DNA of 64,000 bases from Sycon ciliatum (GCF_964019385.1 NC_088650.1:26499266-26563265); one strand, 5' to 3'; shown: positions 31,922 to 43,997, numbered from the stretch's first letter. A program made the numbers and translations. The notes: generated by a model from the sequence alone, not told the origin.

Positions 31922-32917
31922 AGACTAGTCAGGGAGCCGACCTTCAAAAAAGTGGCGCTCCAGGTCGGGCGAGATGGAGTACAAGATCTCTTCAGCAATG
32001 GGTTATGGGTCTATCAGAGAAGGGCTTTCGAGTTCTTGGCCATCCCAAAGCTGTGCACGGACATCGCGAGGACGCATTTTGTTCGACGATCAAATTCACA
32101 ATTGTCAAGCATTTAGGCGCAAATGTTTTTCGTTCTCAGCCGACTTCTCGGTTTGAGAAGTAGGTGCGCACGCTCAAAATTCCAAATCAGTGACTATGCG
32201 CCTGTCCAGAAGATGACGACGCTGCAAGCTTACTTTCTCAAAGCGTGACATACATTTTCATTACGATTTTGACTTCGAAAGTGAGAATAGTATTGCCATC
32301 GTCAGGTCCACTAGTCACGAAGCATAGCGCTTCTGGACAAAAGCGCAACATAGAGTGTGTACCAGCAATAGTGCACAATAATACTCGCGCCTACTCCGGC
32401 AATTCTGCAACGCGTGCCAGCAAAGTTTCAAAAGTATATTTCCAGGTCTGACTGAGGTCGAGTCGAGCGAAGATTCCGGCAGAGTAGGCGAGATGTTGCT
32501 TGCTGACAAGTCGGCCTCCGCGTCGGCCTCCGCGTCCCTGAGTCCTGACTGCCAGTGCCACAGCTGTATGCACCAGTGACCAGTCACCGGACGTGCAAGA
32601 TCATCATCACCCATGTCGGTACTCTGCCTGGCCTATTTATCTGCTGGTGGTGTCAACTCCGTTGCAGTTTGCCAGCTTGTTTGTTCCGGTACTCGTTCTT
32701 CACTGGTTCAGGTGAGCCCAGCTGCTTTTGCACAAAATACTTTGTGGATCCTGTGAGAGATCATGTAACTCGAAAACGAGACGTTGTTTGAAACAAAGGT
32801 AGAATGACAATCACTGCCAGTTCCACATGCACTTCTGACAGGAACTACGACAGACGTCTACGTGGCAGCACCAAAGGAGAGCATGGGATAGGCAACATAA
32901 CAAGATAGAACATACAT
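31922..32917. other. No gene recognised
   Basis: Left part of the 8.2 kb block that separates the two R2-like pieces. Short frames only; a small direct repeat GTCGGCCTCCGCGTCGGCC lies near 32511. Confidence 0.4.
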
Positions 32918-33850
32918 GCGCGCACGTGCATGTGTGCGAGCTTGTGTACACGCGCGCACGCCCACACACGCTTGCAAGCGTGTACTCACATGTGTGCGAG
33001 TGTGCATGAGTGCACACACACGCACACACATGTGACTCTCTGTTCGCACACACACACACATACATGTGTGCGAACATGCGCGCATTCATCACACACGCGT
33101 GCGCACATACACACAGGTGGATGCGCACATGCCAATGCTCACACACACACGCATACACGTGTACATGTGCACGCACACACACGCGTGCGCGCTTGCACGC
33201 ACATACACACAGGTGGATGCGCACGTGAAAATGCTCACACACACATACACGCATACACATGTACATGTGCACGACACACACGCGCGCGCGCACACACAGG
33301 TGGATGCGCGCACATGCATGTGTGCGAGCTTGTGTACACGCGCGCACGCCCACACACGCGCGCAAGCGTGTACTCACATGTGTGCGAGTGTGCATGAGTG
33401 CACACACACGCACACACACACACACACACACATGTGACTCTCTGTTCGCACACACACACACATACATGTGTGCGAACATGCGCGCATTCAACACACACGC
33501 GTGCGCACATACACACAGGTGGATGCGCACATGCCAATGCTCACACACGCATACACGTGTACATGTGCACGCACACACACGCGTGCGCGCTTGCACGCAC
33601 ATACACACAGGTGGATGCGCACATGCAAATGCTCACACACACATACACGGATACACATGTACATGTGCACGACACACACGCGCGCGCACACACAGGTGGA
33701 TGCGCACATGCAAATGCTCACACACACACGCGCATACACGTGTACATGTGCACGACACACGCGCGCGCGCGCGCACACACACACGTGGATGCGCACATGC
33801 AGATGCTCACACGCATACATACATATAAACACACACACTCATGCACGCGC
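32918..33850. repeat. CA/CG-rich minisatellite with higher-order repeats
   Basis: Alternating purine-pyrimidine sequence. A module containing AGGTGGATGCGCACATG recurs at about 33115, 33211, 33299, 33517, 33610, 33694 and 33784 (spacing about 84-96 bp, with one 218-bp step). A larger block starting GCATGTGTGCGAGCTTGTG is duplicated at about 32928 and 33313 (385 bp apart). It opens long His-Thr and Cys-Val frames that are not genes. The alternating pattern favours Z-DNA. Confidence 0.95.
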
Positions 33851-34988
33851 GCGTCATTATCTACGAATCTCAGAAACATGCAACACGCGGCCAGAAGTTA
33901 ATCATCACCAGTGAACTTGCTGTGATTGTGGTACCAACAACATGCTGTGCAAGAACGTCACCATCATCGGCTGCTCTGAGGTAGCATTCCAGAATGGCAA
34001 TTTACAAAGCCGCTGTCTAGTGCCCTACTATCATCTCCACGGAGCAGCAGTCGGAACCCAGGAGATAACTGCTCGGCATAGCTGCAAACATCGCAAAGGT
34101 TACAGCACTGGATGCTTCTAGTGCAACGGGTCACCCCAACCCTGTACTATACTTGCTGGTGCATGTCCGAATGTGACAACCCAATCATTAGCGCCCATGT
34201 TCTGGACCGTCACTAACGCTTCCGCCCAGGGCCTTACTACGGGATTTTACGGTACTCATCGATGCAGGTCCGAATGTGGATACCCGCTCAGCAGCACTAC
34301 ACATGTGAGCAACAAGTGGACGTCGTTGGCAGCACAGAGCAGAGGATCGCAAACCGGATGAAGAATGGATACTGTTCTCCATGATGAAGGGATCAAAAAC
34401 CGCTCAACACAGATATTGCGCTACATCGTCTTGCCTGGATGTATGCGGTGGTGCCGATGGCGGTGCCGATGCATATCGCGTCCATGACACTGTTTACATA
34501 TCTGCATTCAGCCTTTGTTCACATAAATATGATGCACCGTAGCTGTAGTTTTAAAATGATTATATTCTACATGTTACCGCCACATTTACTGATTGCTTTT
34601 GCGGAAATTCCTAAAATTAATATACTACGTCTACTACTACTCAATTTACCACACAAAGGACTGAATGAAGTAGGGAAATAATCATCCCATGATCTTCTAC
34701 AATGTGAATGCTTCCACGTACGCGCATGTCATTGTGCAGCATCCGAAACTTCAACAAAACAATGATTCAAAGAGACGTTATTCAAGATAAGTCATGCATT
34801 TCTACGTTCACTGGTATAATCAAAGATTCCGCAAGGCAGCTGCCATGGTGTGTACCTTACCACCTTTAACACACGTTGTCAGTCCGCTCATCGACTAGCA
34901 TGAAATCGTTTGTAGCAGGAGTACTCTTGTTTGTAGTGAGGATCAATCTACAAAACACTATTGGTAAAAACAATCCAGAGTCACCTCG
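33851..34988. other. No gene recognised
   Basis: Short frames with no motif. Nothing repeated that I could link to other parts of the window. Confidence 0.4.
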
Positions 34989-35231
34989 ATGGAGACGGAC
35001 AGTTCCTACGAGACCTGCCTGTCGACATCAGGGTCAAGTGACAAGTCATTTAGCCGTTACGCACGACAATCTCAGGAACACCAGTCATGTCCTCCTCCGA
35101 CGAACCAGCTACTGTATGTTACTTCAGAACTCAGAACGACACAATTATACAAACAGAATGAAAAATGCTTCATCGACGGTGTGACTTTACGTTTCGCTTC
35201 GTGTTTCTTTGTGTTTCTCTTGAAAATCTAG
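34989..35231 (+). CDS. Possible hypothetical ORF, 80 codons
   Basis: It opens METDSSYETCLSTSGSSDKS and stays polar for 65 residues, then becomes Phe-rich. The composition is protein-like, but I recognise no family, and the Phe-rich end may be intron read-through. Weak. Confidence 0.15.
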   Translation: METDSSYETCLSTSGSSDKSFSRYARQSQEHQSCPPPTNQLLYVTSELRTTQLYKQNEKCFIDGVTLRFASCFFVFLLKI

Positions 35232-36612
35232 CAAAATTGAGTCATTCGCATGAAAATGTCTGTTTACGTCAGCGAAACCCGCTGATTTTCCCCATTTTTC
35301 AAGCGCTGAATGGCGCAAAAACTGTGAAATCACGGCAACGAAATAGTGTTCGACGAGCGAACAAACCTCCTTGCACCGGCATTGGTGCACAGCTTCGGGA
35401 CGGCCAAGTTCTCAAATCGTCCTCTAGAGACCCTTACCTACCTCTGTGCGAAGTTTCAAGTCCTCCCTCTGAAGTGGCATACCCCGAAAATAAAAAGCAT
35501 CCTACAGATTTCAGCTCCCGGACTAGACACGTTGTCTACGTAGCTACGTAAGTTTCTACGTAAGATGCTCGGTACCTGGTCCTGGACCAGGGAGCTACTC
35601 CATGGCTCCTACCATCGCGCGGCCGGCTGGCCGCATGCGTGTGCATTGCAGACTTTTTGTTGTTGCCTTTTCGGATGTGCATGCACGAGGAACTTCCTTC
35701 TTTGGAACTGCTTCTTGCATGAGCTGTTTCGGATAGTTCGTCTCCTGGCCTGGCTTATTTCGTTTCGGCGCTGCTGAGACCTCCTTTCGCGGAATATTAC
35801 TCAATGACAGGTGAGTTGACCAGTTCACTTTGATTCATTTGCTTGTGTTGACTCTTTCATTTACGAAAAGTGTGCTGATTTTGGGCGGAATGAAATAAAT
35901 AATGGAAAAGCTGACAGGATCTCCTTTCTAAATTTAGCTTTTCCGCTGCCGAGGCCTCCTTTTACGGAATACTCAATGACAGGTGATCTCTGAGTTGACC
36001 AGTTTCCTTCGATTCATTTGCTTATGCTCACCCTTTCATTTACGGAAACGTGTGCTGATTTTATTCGGATTTAGACTCCATTTTTATCTCTTTGCCCTTG
36101 CCTACAGTGTGCGAAGAACGCGAGTTCACCTTCTTGACGGTAAGGCTTATGTTAGATGTGTTGTCGAAATACTCATATCCATTGCACATTAGTACGTTAC
36201 AAGTAAGGCACTGGTCAGTGGCATACTATCGTTGGCAGTTCCCAATCTGGAGGGAAAGGTTCAAGGTCTCATTGACCGAGTTTGCCAAATAAATTCGCAT
36301 ATCAAGGAAAATCTCCATTGTGGAGAGGTTCAGTAACTTGTTTGCTTCATGCGAAACGAGCCAATGGGTGCAGTCTCGTGAAAATCTCGTACTTGTATGA
36401 TTGCATTTGTTTACTCGAGTCTTGGCTTTTTGATTTGTGAGTACCGCCGAGATTGCACTGCCCCAAATAAAGTTTCGTGCCGCCAATGCAAGAATTACGA
36501 TCTGCAATCTGTTTGTAGTACCTGTAGTACCTGCAAGAATGTGCAGTCCGTGTATCGTACTTTCTCTGTTGCTGTTTCAGTTGCTGTCATGTTGCTAAAG
36601 AAAGGTTCAGTA

Positions 36613-36889
36613 GAGAGGTTCTGCAAAACGAAAATTCGAACGAAGTTTCGCGACAGTCCTTGCGAAAGTGTGTACGAATTTTTGCACGAACTTTGCGTTC
36701 TGCACATTTTCGTAGTTTGCGCGGGCCAAGTGCACGTAGGTCATGATCCGATCTCACGAAATTCCTACGACAGTTCATATCGTGTTCCCTGCAAGTTTCG
36801 CTTCCAAAGTTGCGAAAGTTCGTGCGAAGTTTCGCACCTCCTGTTGTAGAGGGAAAGTTTGTACGCATTTTCGTTTTGCAGAACCTCTC
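36613..36889. mobile_element. 277-bp MITE with TA target duplication
   Basis: Ends GAGAGGTTCTGCAAAACGAA and its inverse, flanked by TA. The inside is rich in TTCGTGCGAA/CGAAAGT motifs. The same MITE lies at the matching place in the right copy (58621-58898), so it was present before the duplication. TA duplication fits Tc1/mariner-type mobilisation. Confidence 0.8.
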
Positions 36890-37088
36890 TAGTGACTCTT
36901 TTGTTTGATACGAGACGAGTCAATGAGTCGGTGTGGCTTAGAATCTTTCGCTGTAGAATAAATCTATTCGTATGTCTATTTGAGAAATAATTGTATTCAG
37001 TGGTTATAAAATAGGTTAAGACAAACTCACAGAATAAATACCATCGGTCCCTTGGTGTTCGTCCTAAAGAGGTTCGACTGGATATCAT

Positions 37089-38080
37089 CAAGAGTCCATA
37101 ACCCCCCAGAGTGTGCAACTCGTGATCCTTCTCAGCACAAATCAGTGCCGCAACGAAATCCAAACTTCATACGTCATGTAGTGAGTAGCTATGACGAAAT
37201 GGGAAGTTTGGCCCGGACCTACTTCGCCCGTTTGCCCAATTTGGGGTCTTTCTTTACGAATCCACGGTCAGGTATTGTACGTAACACGCCTGGAAAGGCT
37301 CAAGTACACAAAGAATTATTTTAGAGTTGTCGAACAGTTTTCTCTTTTGAGTGTCTCTCCGATAAGAGAAGAACAATGGCCACTGTTGAACCTAAAGCAA
37401 AGCGCTCCCCATTGTCGCCGGAGTGCAGTGTCTCTGTGGACGATATTCGTCAGTTTTTGTTCGATCTGGGCTCCTCATTTTCTTCTCTCGATTGTCGAGT
37501 GTTGGAAATTGTTAATTCTTCCAGCACCTGGATAGAGATTTATTGCTCGAAGTCTGTGCTTCTCACATGCAATGGAACACCCGTCAATTTGAACCGTCTG
37601 GTTGTGAACCCAGCAGGAACATTCACTGCAGGTTGAAGCACATCTACTTCGAAATCGATCGGGTCTTCATGCCGTGTGCCAAGAGCTATTTCCATCAAAT
37701 CTTGTAAATCTATATCCATGCCTATTCTTGCTATCCCGGAGTCACGAACTCTCCCAATACAAGCTTTTCAGACAACGAGCAGAGAAACTCTCTTCAAATA
37801 AAAAAATTCTGTGACTGTGAAATCAAAGCCGTTCTGCTGACACTGCATGCAGCATAGCCCGTGCGCGTGCAGCAAACGTTTTACGTGACACTTCCGTGGC
37901 TTGCTTCAAAGCAACCTTCAACTAAGTTACTTGGAACCCCCGCCGGATGTACCAGATATGCACATGGGGATATGGCCCCATCCGCCCATGCTTGCCCGGG
38001 GACCGGATGACGCAATGTTTGGATTTCGTTGCGCCAGACCCCAACCTGGAGTTGCACACTCTGGGGGGTTATGGACTCTT
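37089..38080. mobile_element. 992-bp DNA element with 8-bp target duplication
   Basis: About 31-bp inverted ends starting CAAGAGTCCATAACCCCCC. Perfect 8-bp flanks GATATCAT (37081-37088, 38081-38088). The right duplication copy has one uninterrupted GATATCAT at the matching site (about 58426), so this is a clean insertion. An 86-codon frame at 37376-37636 is not recognisable. hAT-like by target size; non-autonomous. Confidence 0.88.
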
Positions 38081-38778
38081 GATATCATTCATACTCACCA
38101 AAAGATGTGTAAGATTTTATTATCATGGAGTGCCTTGTTTATCTCTCAGTATCAGTACCTCCAACCATAGCCTTGACCCTTTTATCCTCAGGATCAGTGT
38201 AGTTGTTGGAACGAGGTGTCGGACTCAGCAATGTATTTGTTTACATTTTAATACATGTTTATTGTTCCTCCTTTGCTGTGTTTGAAGAAGGGCTGAGGCT
38301 TCCTGCAGCTTCATCTGTGAAAAGAATTCGGGTGGACACACCCATTCCCATAGCGCTGTGTTGTTTTAGAAAATCGTGGACTAACAGTTTGAAGTCATTG
38401 AACTACTTCCAAAAGTTGTATCGACATCAACAGGATTACGATTTCAGTGCAATATGATGGTGGATGACCTTATCACGATAACCCATGATTATAAACCAAT
38501 ATAAACACAGAATCAACAAAAACATCTGCGACACGCACCTGGCGCATGGCTACATTTCTCAAACGAATCTGATCGAGGGTGGGGAAATCTGAAATATCTG
38601 AAAGGCACGACTCATGCATAACCTTCCTAGGGGGCTCCCGTAAGAAGACCATAGATCTGTGGGAAACACCCTAGTAAAAAAAAAAAAAAATTCACGGTTC
38701 GCGTGAGACTCGGCTGGAAGCCGGGCTTTCCGCATCCGTAGGAACGCCACCACCCTTCAAGGATCAAGGCGCAGCCAA

Positions 38779-39171
38779 GGGCGCGTTTGGTTGGTACGAA
38801 CTAGAACAGGATTCACTAGAACAGCGCGTTTGGTTGGGACTGCACCTGTTCTGGGTCGGCCAGAACATGTTCTGCTTGCTCCGGCCTCGAGGCCGGAGCA
38901 GACCGAGCAGTTTCACTTTTTCACAGTGAAACCTGGCGGGAACATCGATTTTGGTCCCAGATGATCACGTGCATACGCTTTTGGGTTGGATTCGTCGTAC
39001 CGTACAAAGTGACCATGGTGACCCATACACATTTTTGAAGAATGCACCATTTTGGCACATTTTCTCACAAAAATGTGCTCTGTTTCTGGAGTACCGTTTG
39101 GTTGGCATGAGGCTGCTCCATGTGCACCAGCTGTTCGATCCTGTTCTAGATCGTACCAACCAAACGCACCC
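38779..39171. mobile_element. 393-bp MITE with GGGYGCGTTTGGTTGG ends
   Basis: Left end GGGCGCGTTTGGTTGGTACG and right end its inverse with few changes, continuing about 34 bp (to CTAGAACAGGAT). It lies in a 0.6 kb block absent from the right duplication copy. An AAT-rich tail follows at 39176-39205, which may be a LINE 3' end. Ends of this type are known in PIF/Harbinger-like and other MITEs; no clear target duplication is seen. Confidence 0.75.
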
Positions 39172-39373
39172 CTAGTAAAATAAAAGTAAATAATAATAAT
39201 AAGACAAATGAAATTCTGCAACAGCAACATGCACAGAGTGAACTCCGTATAAAAAAGTATAACCACCACTACTCACATGTTCACCTGCAGGAGAACATGC
39301 ATTATCATGCCAGTGCCATTTTCTGCCAGAAAAGGCTTGCACATCAATGCGTATAATACGGTATTGATATGAT

Positions 39374-39601
39374 CAAGAGTCCATAACCCCCCAGAGTGTG
39401 CAACTCGTGATCCTTCTCAGCACAAATCAGTGCCGCAACGAAATCCAAACTTCATACGTCATGTAGTGAGTAGCGGATGTACCAGATATGCACATGGCCC
39501 CATCCGCCCATGCTTGACTATGGACCGGATGACGCAATGTTTGGATTTCGTTGCGCCAGACCCCAGCCTCAGTTGCACACTCTGGGGGGTTATGGACTCT
39601 T
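39374..39601. mobile_element. 228-bp deletion derivative of the 992-bp element
   Basis: The same inverted ends as 37089-38080 and the same inner flanks, but lacking about 750 bp of the interior. Perfect 8-bp flanks GATATGAT (39366-39373, 39602-39609). Confidence 0.88.
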
Positions 39602-39609
39602 GATATGAT

Positions 39610-39629
39610 CAAGAGTGCATAAACCTCTT
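39610..39629. mobile_element. 20-bp residue of the same element family
   Basis: CAAGAGTGCATAAACCTCTT lies between two copies of GATATGAT (39602-39609, 39630-39637). Only the extreme ends of the terminal repeats remain. Confidence 0.6.
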
Positions 39630-39672
39630 GATATGATGTGAAGGCCATCATTTACATAATTATTGATACCGG

Positions 39673-39705
39673 CAAGAGTACATAACCCCGGGGTTATGTA
39701 CTCTT
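39673..39705. mobile_element. 33-bp palindrome: two abutting terminal repeats only
   Basis: CAAGAGTACATAACCCC joined directly to its inverse, ending CTCTT. The flanks GATACCGG and GATATAGG match at 6 of 8 positions, as an aged target duplication would. Confidence 0.65.
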
Positions 39706-39750
39706 GATATAGGGCATTCCATTGATTGGTGACAGAAAAAACAAAAGAAA

Positions 39751-40157
39751 TTATAGCAATAAAAACTGCTTTATGGCAGTTTTCTAAAAAAGGTTATTGT
39801 GTTCTAGTCCATGGACCCCGTCCAAAAAGTAAGAAATTACCGAAATGTGATAGCTGAAAATTAAAATTTCACACAAAACCTCACAATAATCACACACAGA
39901 ATTAAAAGCTACATGTAGAAGACCTTTTCCCCTCGTGATCCTCTTTCCTATGCATGCATGTTGCCAATTGTTGGTGCAGTACAAGTTAAAGTTGAAAGCA
40001 GCATTTCAAGTGTTGTGATTATTGTGAGGTTTTGGGTGAAATTTTAATTTTCAGCTATCACATTTCGGTAATTTCTTACTTTTTGGACGGGGTCCATGGA
40101 CTAGAACACAATAACCTTTTTTAGAAAACTGCCATAAAGCAGTTTTTATTGCTATAA
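39751..40157. mobile_element. 407-bp foldback MITE (left duplication copy)
   Basis: Long inverted arms of about 120 bp, starting TTATAGCAATAAAAACTGC. A near-identical copy is at 56433-56840. Its right end is exactly where the R2-like RT frame at 40159 breaks off. Confidence 0.85.
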
Positions 40158-40158
40158 T

Positions 40159-40690
40159 ATTGTAGGCTTCCTCCTCCTGCTCGGGCTTCACGAGAAGAAG
40201 CGTTTTCTCCGGGTTGGTGTTGTATCCGTACAGCTTGCCTTGTTCCTCAACGCTGTCCCACCATCCACGGAGACGAGTCAACTGCCCACCCGCACCAGAA
40301 TCATCTGCATACCACGTTTGCCGTACGGTAGGATGCACAACCTGCAGTGCCTGGACTAGAGGGAGCGTCGCTAAAGCGTAGAAGACCATGGACAACGGGT
40401 CACCTTGCGTAGTGCCCTCGTCGGACGAAATCTCACCACCACCTGCAACAAAGAGTCGAGCCGGGGTGTTATACGAATTTTTCAGTATTGTCGCAATAGG
40501 TGGACATAGGTATTGTACATTGTGCAAAGCTGCTTGTCTGTTCAAGCAGTTGAAGGCATTACGTGCGTCTACCAAAAGAACAGCCTCGCAAGACTCATCA
40601 TCATAAAGGCGTTGCATGGCATGAACAGCAGCTTCGATGCCCGCAGGAAGACCCGAGCACTTCTGTATGAAACCGCACGCTTCTTGAACA
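40159..40690 (-). pseudogene. R2-like LINE, reverse-transcriptase fragment
   Basis: Minus frame: GLPAGIEAAVHAMQ, VLLVDARNAFNCLNRQAAL, EGTTQGDPLSMVFYALATLP and the catalytic WYADDSGAGG, then NTNPEKTLLLVKPEQEEEAYN. It stops at the foldback MITE. The next expected residues are those that open the piece at 31919, so both are parts of one ORF. The 5' side is truncated near 40690. Frame read-through into the MITE (to 40051) is not element coding. Confidence 0.82.
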
Positions 40691-40915
40691 TCTTACTTGG
40701 AAGCTTTTGTTTGGCCCACAGGGCGCTAGGGCGTCCACCGGAGTGACGTCTTCTCAATCACCCCAGTTCAAATGCCTGGAGTCATACTTTAGCCTAGGTA
40801 TGGAAGGTAGCACAACAGATACATGTATATGCAAGAATGCAGCATCGGAATGGCTGCCCCAGGGAATAATATACTAGTAGGGCCTGGCGCAGGTTGGGAC
40901 TGTTGATGTTGTAGT

Positions 40916-41226
40916 TAGTGCTGAAACGAGTACTCTATAAGCTATCGAGCGAGTACTGTCACTATCGAGTCGAGTATCGAGTACTCTATAAGTATAAGCA
41001 ATCATGCGCATATATGTCAGTACCACATACCCATTTTTTGCACACCATTTACGCAATTCAATAACCTTCAATAAACACAAATTTTCATTGCAAAGCCACA
41101 TGGACGAAGGATGTGTATGTCGCTATCAAGTTTTTTATTTATTTATTTATCGAGTCCTTTTTTGATATCGAGTCGAGTACTCAACGAGCGGGTACTCGAG
41201 TACTCGGCGTACTCGTTTCAGCACTA
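40916..41226. mobile_element. 311-bp hAT-type MITE with 8-bp target duplication
   Basis: Ends TAGTGCTGAAACGAGTAC and its inverse, flanked by GTTGTAGT on both sides (40908-40915, 41227-41234). Subterminal sequence is rich in GAGTAC/GTACTC and TCGAGT, typical of transposase-binding repeats. No ORF. Confidence 0.88.
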
Positions 41227-41234
41227 GTTGTAGT

Positions 41235-41952
41235 TGTTCATTCTATTTTAATTCGCAGTGGCCAAACCGTCGGCGAGCAGAGCCTGAGCTGAGGTGCTCA
41301 ACAACAAGGAAGTGAAGGAAAGTCAAGGAGTACGACGGGAAATCCACAAGATTAATGGAGGAAGGGTCGGGGATTGAATGGAATGGACGATGGGAGCACT
41401 GATACAGAGGGGCATGCGTTTCAATGGTAGCAAAACACTTCAGAGCTCCCAACGGTACGTGAATGATCGCCTCATCATTGACCGGGACACTGATTGCGCA
41501 TCGTTATCTATTAGAGCACGACATCACGAACTTCTTATGTCACTGCTTCACAGGCGATCATTAAAATCTAGCACCCCCGGAGGATGCACCTTTGCTGCAA
41601 CGGACCGGCCTTGTTCCAATGTTATACTGTCTACGAACATAGCAGATACTCAAGGCCTTCTTGTTCTGGTGTTTTGGAAGAAGTATCTAATACTTGCCAG
41701 TGATCCTGATCATGAATTTCTCAACAACCCTGCAGGACTATCAGCATCGCCAGAATCCCGTTCAGTATGATGTTCGTGCCTCGAGCACCGTTCGCAAAGC
41801 ACAAACTCGAACCCCACCCCGCAGTATTTGTACCTCCGTTGACGTGCTCAGCTCACCAGTACAACACCAGCACATCTAGGAGAAATCGAGAATCGAATAT
41901 TACGTGCAGGTCTCTGCCCTTTACTTTCTCCGCTCTGTTGCTCACACATGCT
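41235..41952. other. Region upstream of the left C4-like gene
   Basis: A 130-codon plus frame (41378-41770) has no recognisable motif. The promoter of the C4-like gene should be here, but I cannot mark a specific element. Confidence 0.4.
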
Positions 41953-43016
41953 ATGAGAGCATTGACAGTTGCGAGAATGCGGAAAACTGCCACCATTCTT
42001 TGTGTACTGTTGGTAGTGATGGTGGTTGATGCAAGGGCCACTACATCCAGCGATGTTAGTACCTCCGCAGTATCAAACCAGTCCAATGATTGTATGCAAG
42101 CCTTCTTCCAACAGGCTGGAGTACGCAGTTCACATGTCACTCAGTACGTTGCTAATTTCCGACAAAATGGCGTCGGACCAGAGGTTCTGTTTGACTTGAG
42201 GTTTGTGGACTTGGCCAAGACACGTTTAGCATTACGTATGCAGGTGATACGTTCGGCATCCATACTTGTATCACTGGTCGAGGTCGGTGTGTGGTGCAGC
42301 CTTTCTGCCATAACGAGGGGACTTGTGTCTATAGTGAAGTCACACGTCAACACCATTGCAAGTGCAAGCACAAGTATACCGGACCAAGATGTTCCAAGAA
42401 AGTCGAGAATCCCGTGGAGGAGCTGAGACGGAAGGTAAAACAAATGTCTGTTGTGCTAGCCAATGTTGGTGTGTCGTATACCCGCTGGGGAAGGAACTCC
42501 TGTAATTCCTCTTCGGGAGCAGAACTTGTTTATCCTGGACAAATGGCTGGATCGTTGTACACACACACTGGAGGTGGATCCAATTACATCTGTTTACCAC
42601 TGAATCCACAGTATGACAAATACAGGAGTGGAGCTCAGGGCCACAGTTACCTTTATGGTACCGAGTTGGAAACCGGTGGTTATTTTTCACCGTTTGGCAG
42701 TCTTCAAGATCAGAACCCTTCCTGTGCTGTATGTCACGTGGCGGGAAGATCATCCCAGATCATGATTCCTGGTCACATGACCTGTCCGCCATCATGGAGT
42801 CGGGAATACCATGGTTACCTGATGAGCGGGAGCCATGGTCAAAAGGGCCGCACGGAGTATATCTGTGTTGATGGCAATCCTGATGTGTTGCGCGGCCAGA
42901 GCGCGGACACGAATGGAGCTCTCCTGTACCCTGTCGAGGTCCACTGCGGCCATGGATTGGACTGTCCACCATTCGACAACAGCAAGGAATTGACATGTGT
43001 GGTTTGTTCCAGATAA
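41953..43016 (+). CDS. Secreted EGF plus short-chain collagen C4-type domain protein (left paralogue)
   Basis: Predicted exons 41953-42143 and 42230-43016 (325 residues), with an 86-bp intron GTACGT...TTTAG. The paralogue at 61855-62913 has GTATGT at the same place, and both joins keep phase. The N-terminus is a signal peptide (KTATILCVLLVVMVVDA). An EGF-like module follows (CVVQPFCHNEGTC...CKCKHKYTGPRC), then a short heptad helix (NPVEELRRKVKQM), then a domain with YTRWGRNSC, GGGSNYICLP, LYGTELET, CAVCHV, SQIMIPGHMTCP, EYHGYLM, TEYICVDGNPD, TNGALLYPVE and ELTCVVC. That domain is the C-terminal part of sponge short-chain collagen C4; no Gly-X-Y tract is present. It is likely extracellular. 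The start is the Met before the hydrophobic run; a second Met lies 8 codons on. Confidence 0.75.
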
Positions 43017-43997
43017 TTGGTAATGTCGAAAGTTCGTCAAAAATTTGGCAATCGCCGTACAGGAATCTAGCTAACACCCTCCCTAGCTATTAGTCTTCCT
43101 GTACAATGTACATGTACATGACTGATTGTACTTAGTGGCAAAGTGTGCATGCGACTAGACAGGGGGGTATGCGACTAGAGAGGTAACAAACTACATGTAC
43201 TAACAACAGCTGTTTGCTTGTTCGCAAAATGCTCAAAACACACTTAGTAGTCTAGAGGCACTGGCACTCCCATATTCCATTTCCAAACATGCAGCTAGTT
43301 ACTTCACGATCCTTTATCTTGGCTCTTGTTGTGTTCACCAAAGTACAGTCACACCTTTGTCGATTGCCGCTTCTCCACGGGGCCCGTCTAACACCCTGTT
43401 ACGTGTGCCATAGGAGTATTACGAGGAATGCTCCGTTCTATCTCACGAATCATCTTTTGTTAGCTCATGCAAGTCTGCATACATGTACTACTGATGTTGC
43501 ATCGTTAACCCATATACTAGTACCCACTTTCAGGTGTACCAGTAGCATTTGTATTTTTGTGTTGTAGTTTATTGCTATACTTGGGTATTCCGAACAGACC
43601 CTAAGGTCTTCTAACAGGGTGCCCAGGGTGGTGTGAAGTATATTGCATACAGTGCAGCTGCTTATCTCGTTAGTGTTCCACCAAGTGTTTCAATACACTG
43701 TACATGTACTGTACTGTATAACCTGGCTGACATTATCAAAAAATATTGAAAGACATCAGAATATCTTTCCAGGTACTATTATAGTTTCTAAGTAGCCATC
43801 TTCTTCATGAAAGCACATGGATTCCGTACAACTGCATGCTCTATAAATTACTGGTACGGAAAATTCATAAATATATTTGTATCAGGAATCATTCAATTGC
43901 TCGGCGTAAAATAAGGGTTAACAACAGCAACAAGGACATGAACAGCAGCATAGACCTCCACAACAGCAACAATTTTATTATTATTATTATTATTATT
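43017..43997. other. No gene recognised
   Basis: Downstream of the C4-like gene. TACATGTACATG palindromes at about 43105 and 43703; an (ATT)n strip at about 43976-43996 abuts the next inverted-repeat element. Confidence 0.45.

Larger units (their letters stand above)
35530..40157 (+). repeat. Left copy of a 4-5 kb inverted segmental duplication
   Basis: Blocks match 56433-60790 in reverse order and orientation: 35690-36400 with about 59890-60610; 36610-37075 with 58435-58905; 38100-38600 with 57880-58420; 39225-39366 with 57700-57840; 39640-39660 with about 57620; 39715-40157 with 56433-56880. Insertions unique to one copy account for the gaps. No conserved coding frame is seen across the blocks. 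Confidence 0.85.

Noticed and set aside
32811-33914. Large His-Thr and Cys-Val-rich ORFs on both strands, up to 265 codons
   Set aside because: Produced by the CA/CG minisatellite; open on both strands at once with no domain.
36397-36849. 150-165 codon ORF present in both duplication copies (also 58584-59081)
   Set aside because: It spans a MITE and its flank; the frame shifts differently in the two copies and no domain is seen.
42144-42236. Alternative C4-gene introns (GTTTGT donor, or acceptor at ATGCAG)
   Set aside because: They give introns of 29-54 bp or an immediate stop; only GTACGT/GTATGT to TTTAG joins in phase in both paralogues.
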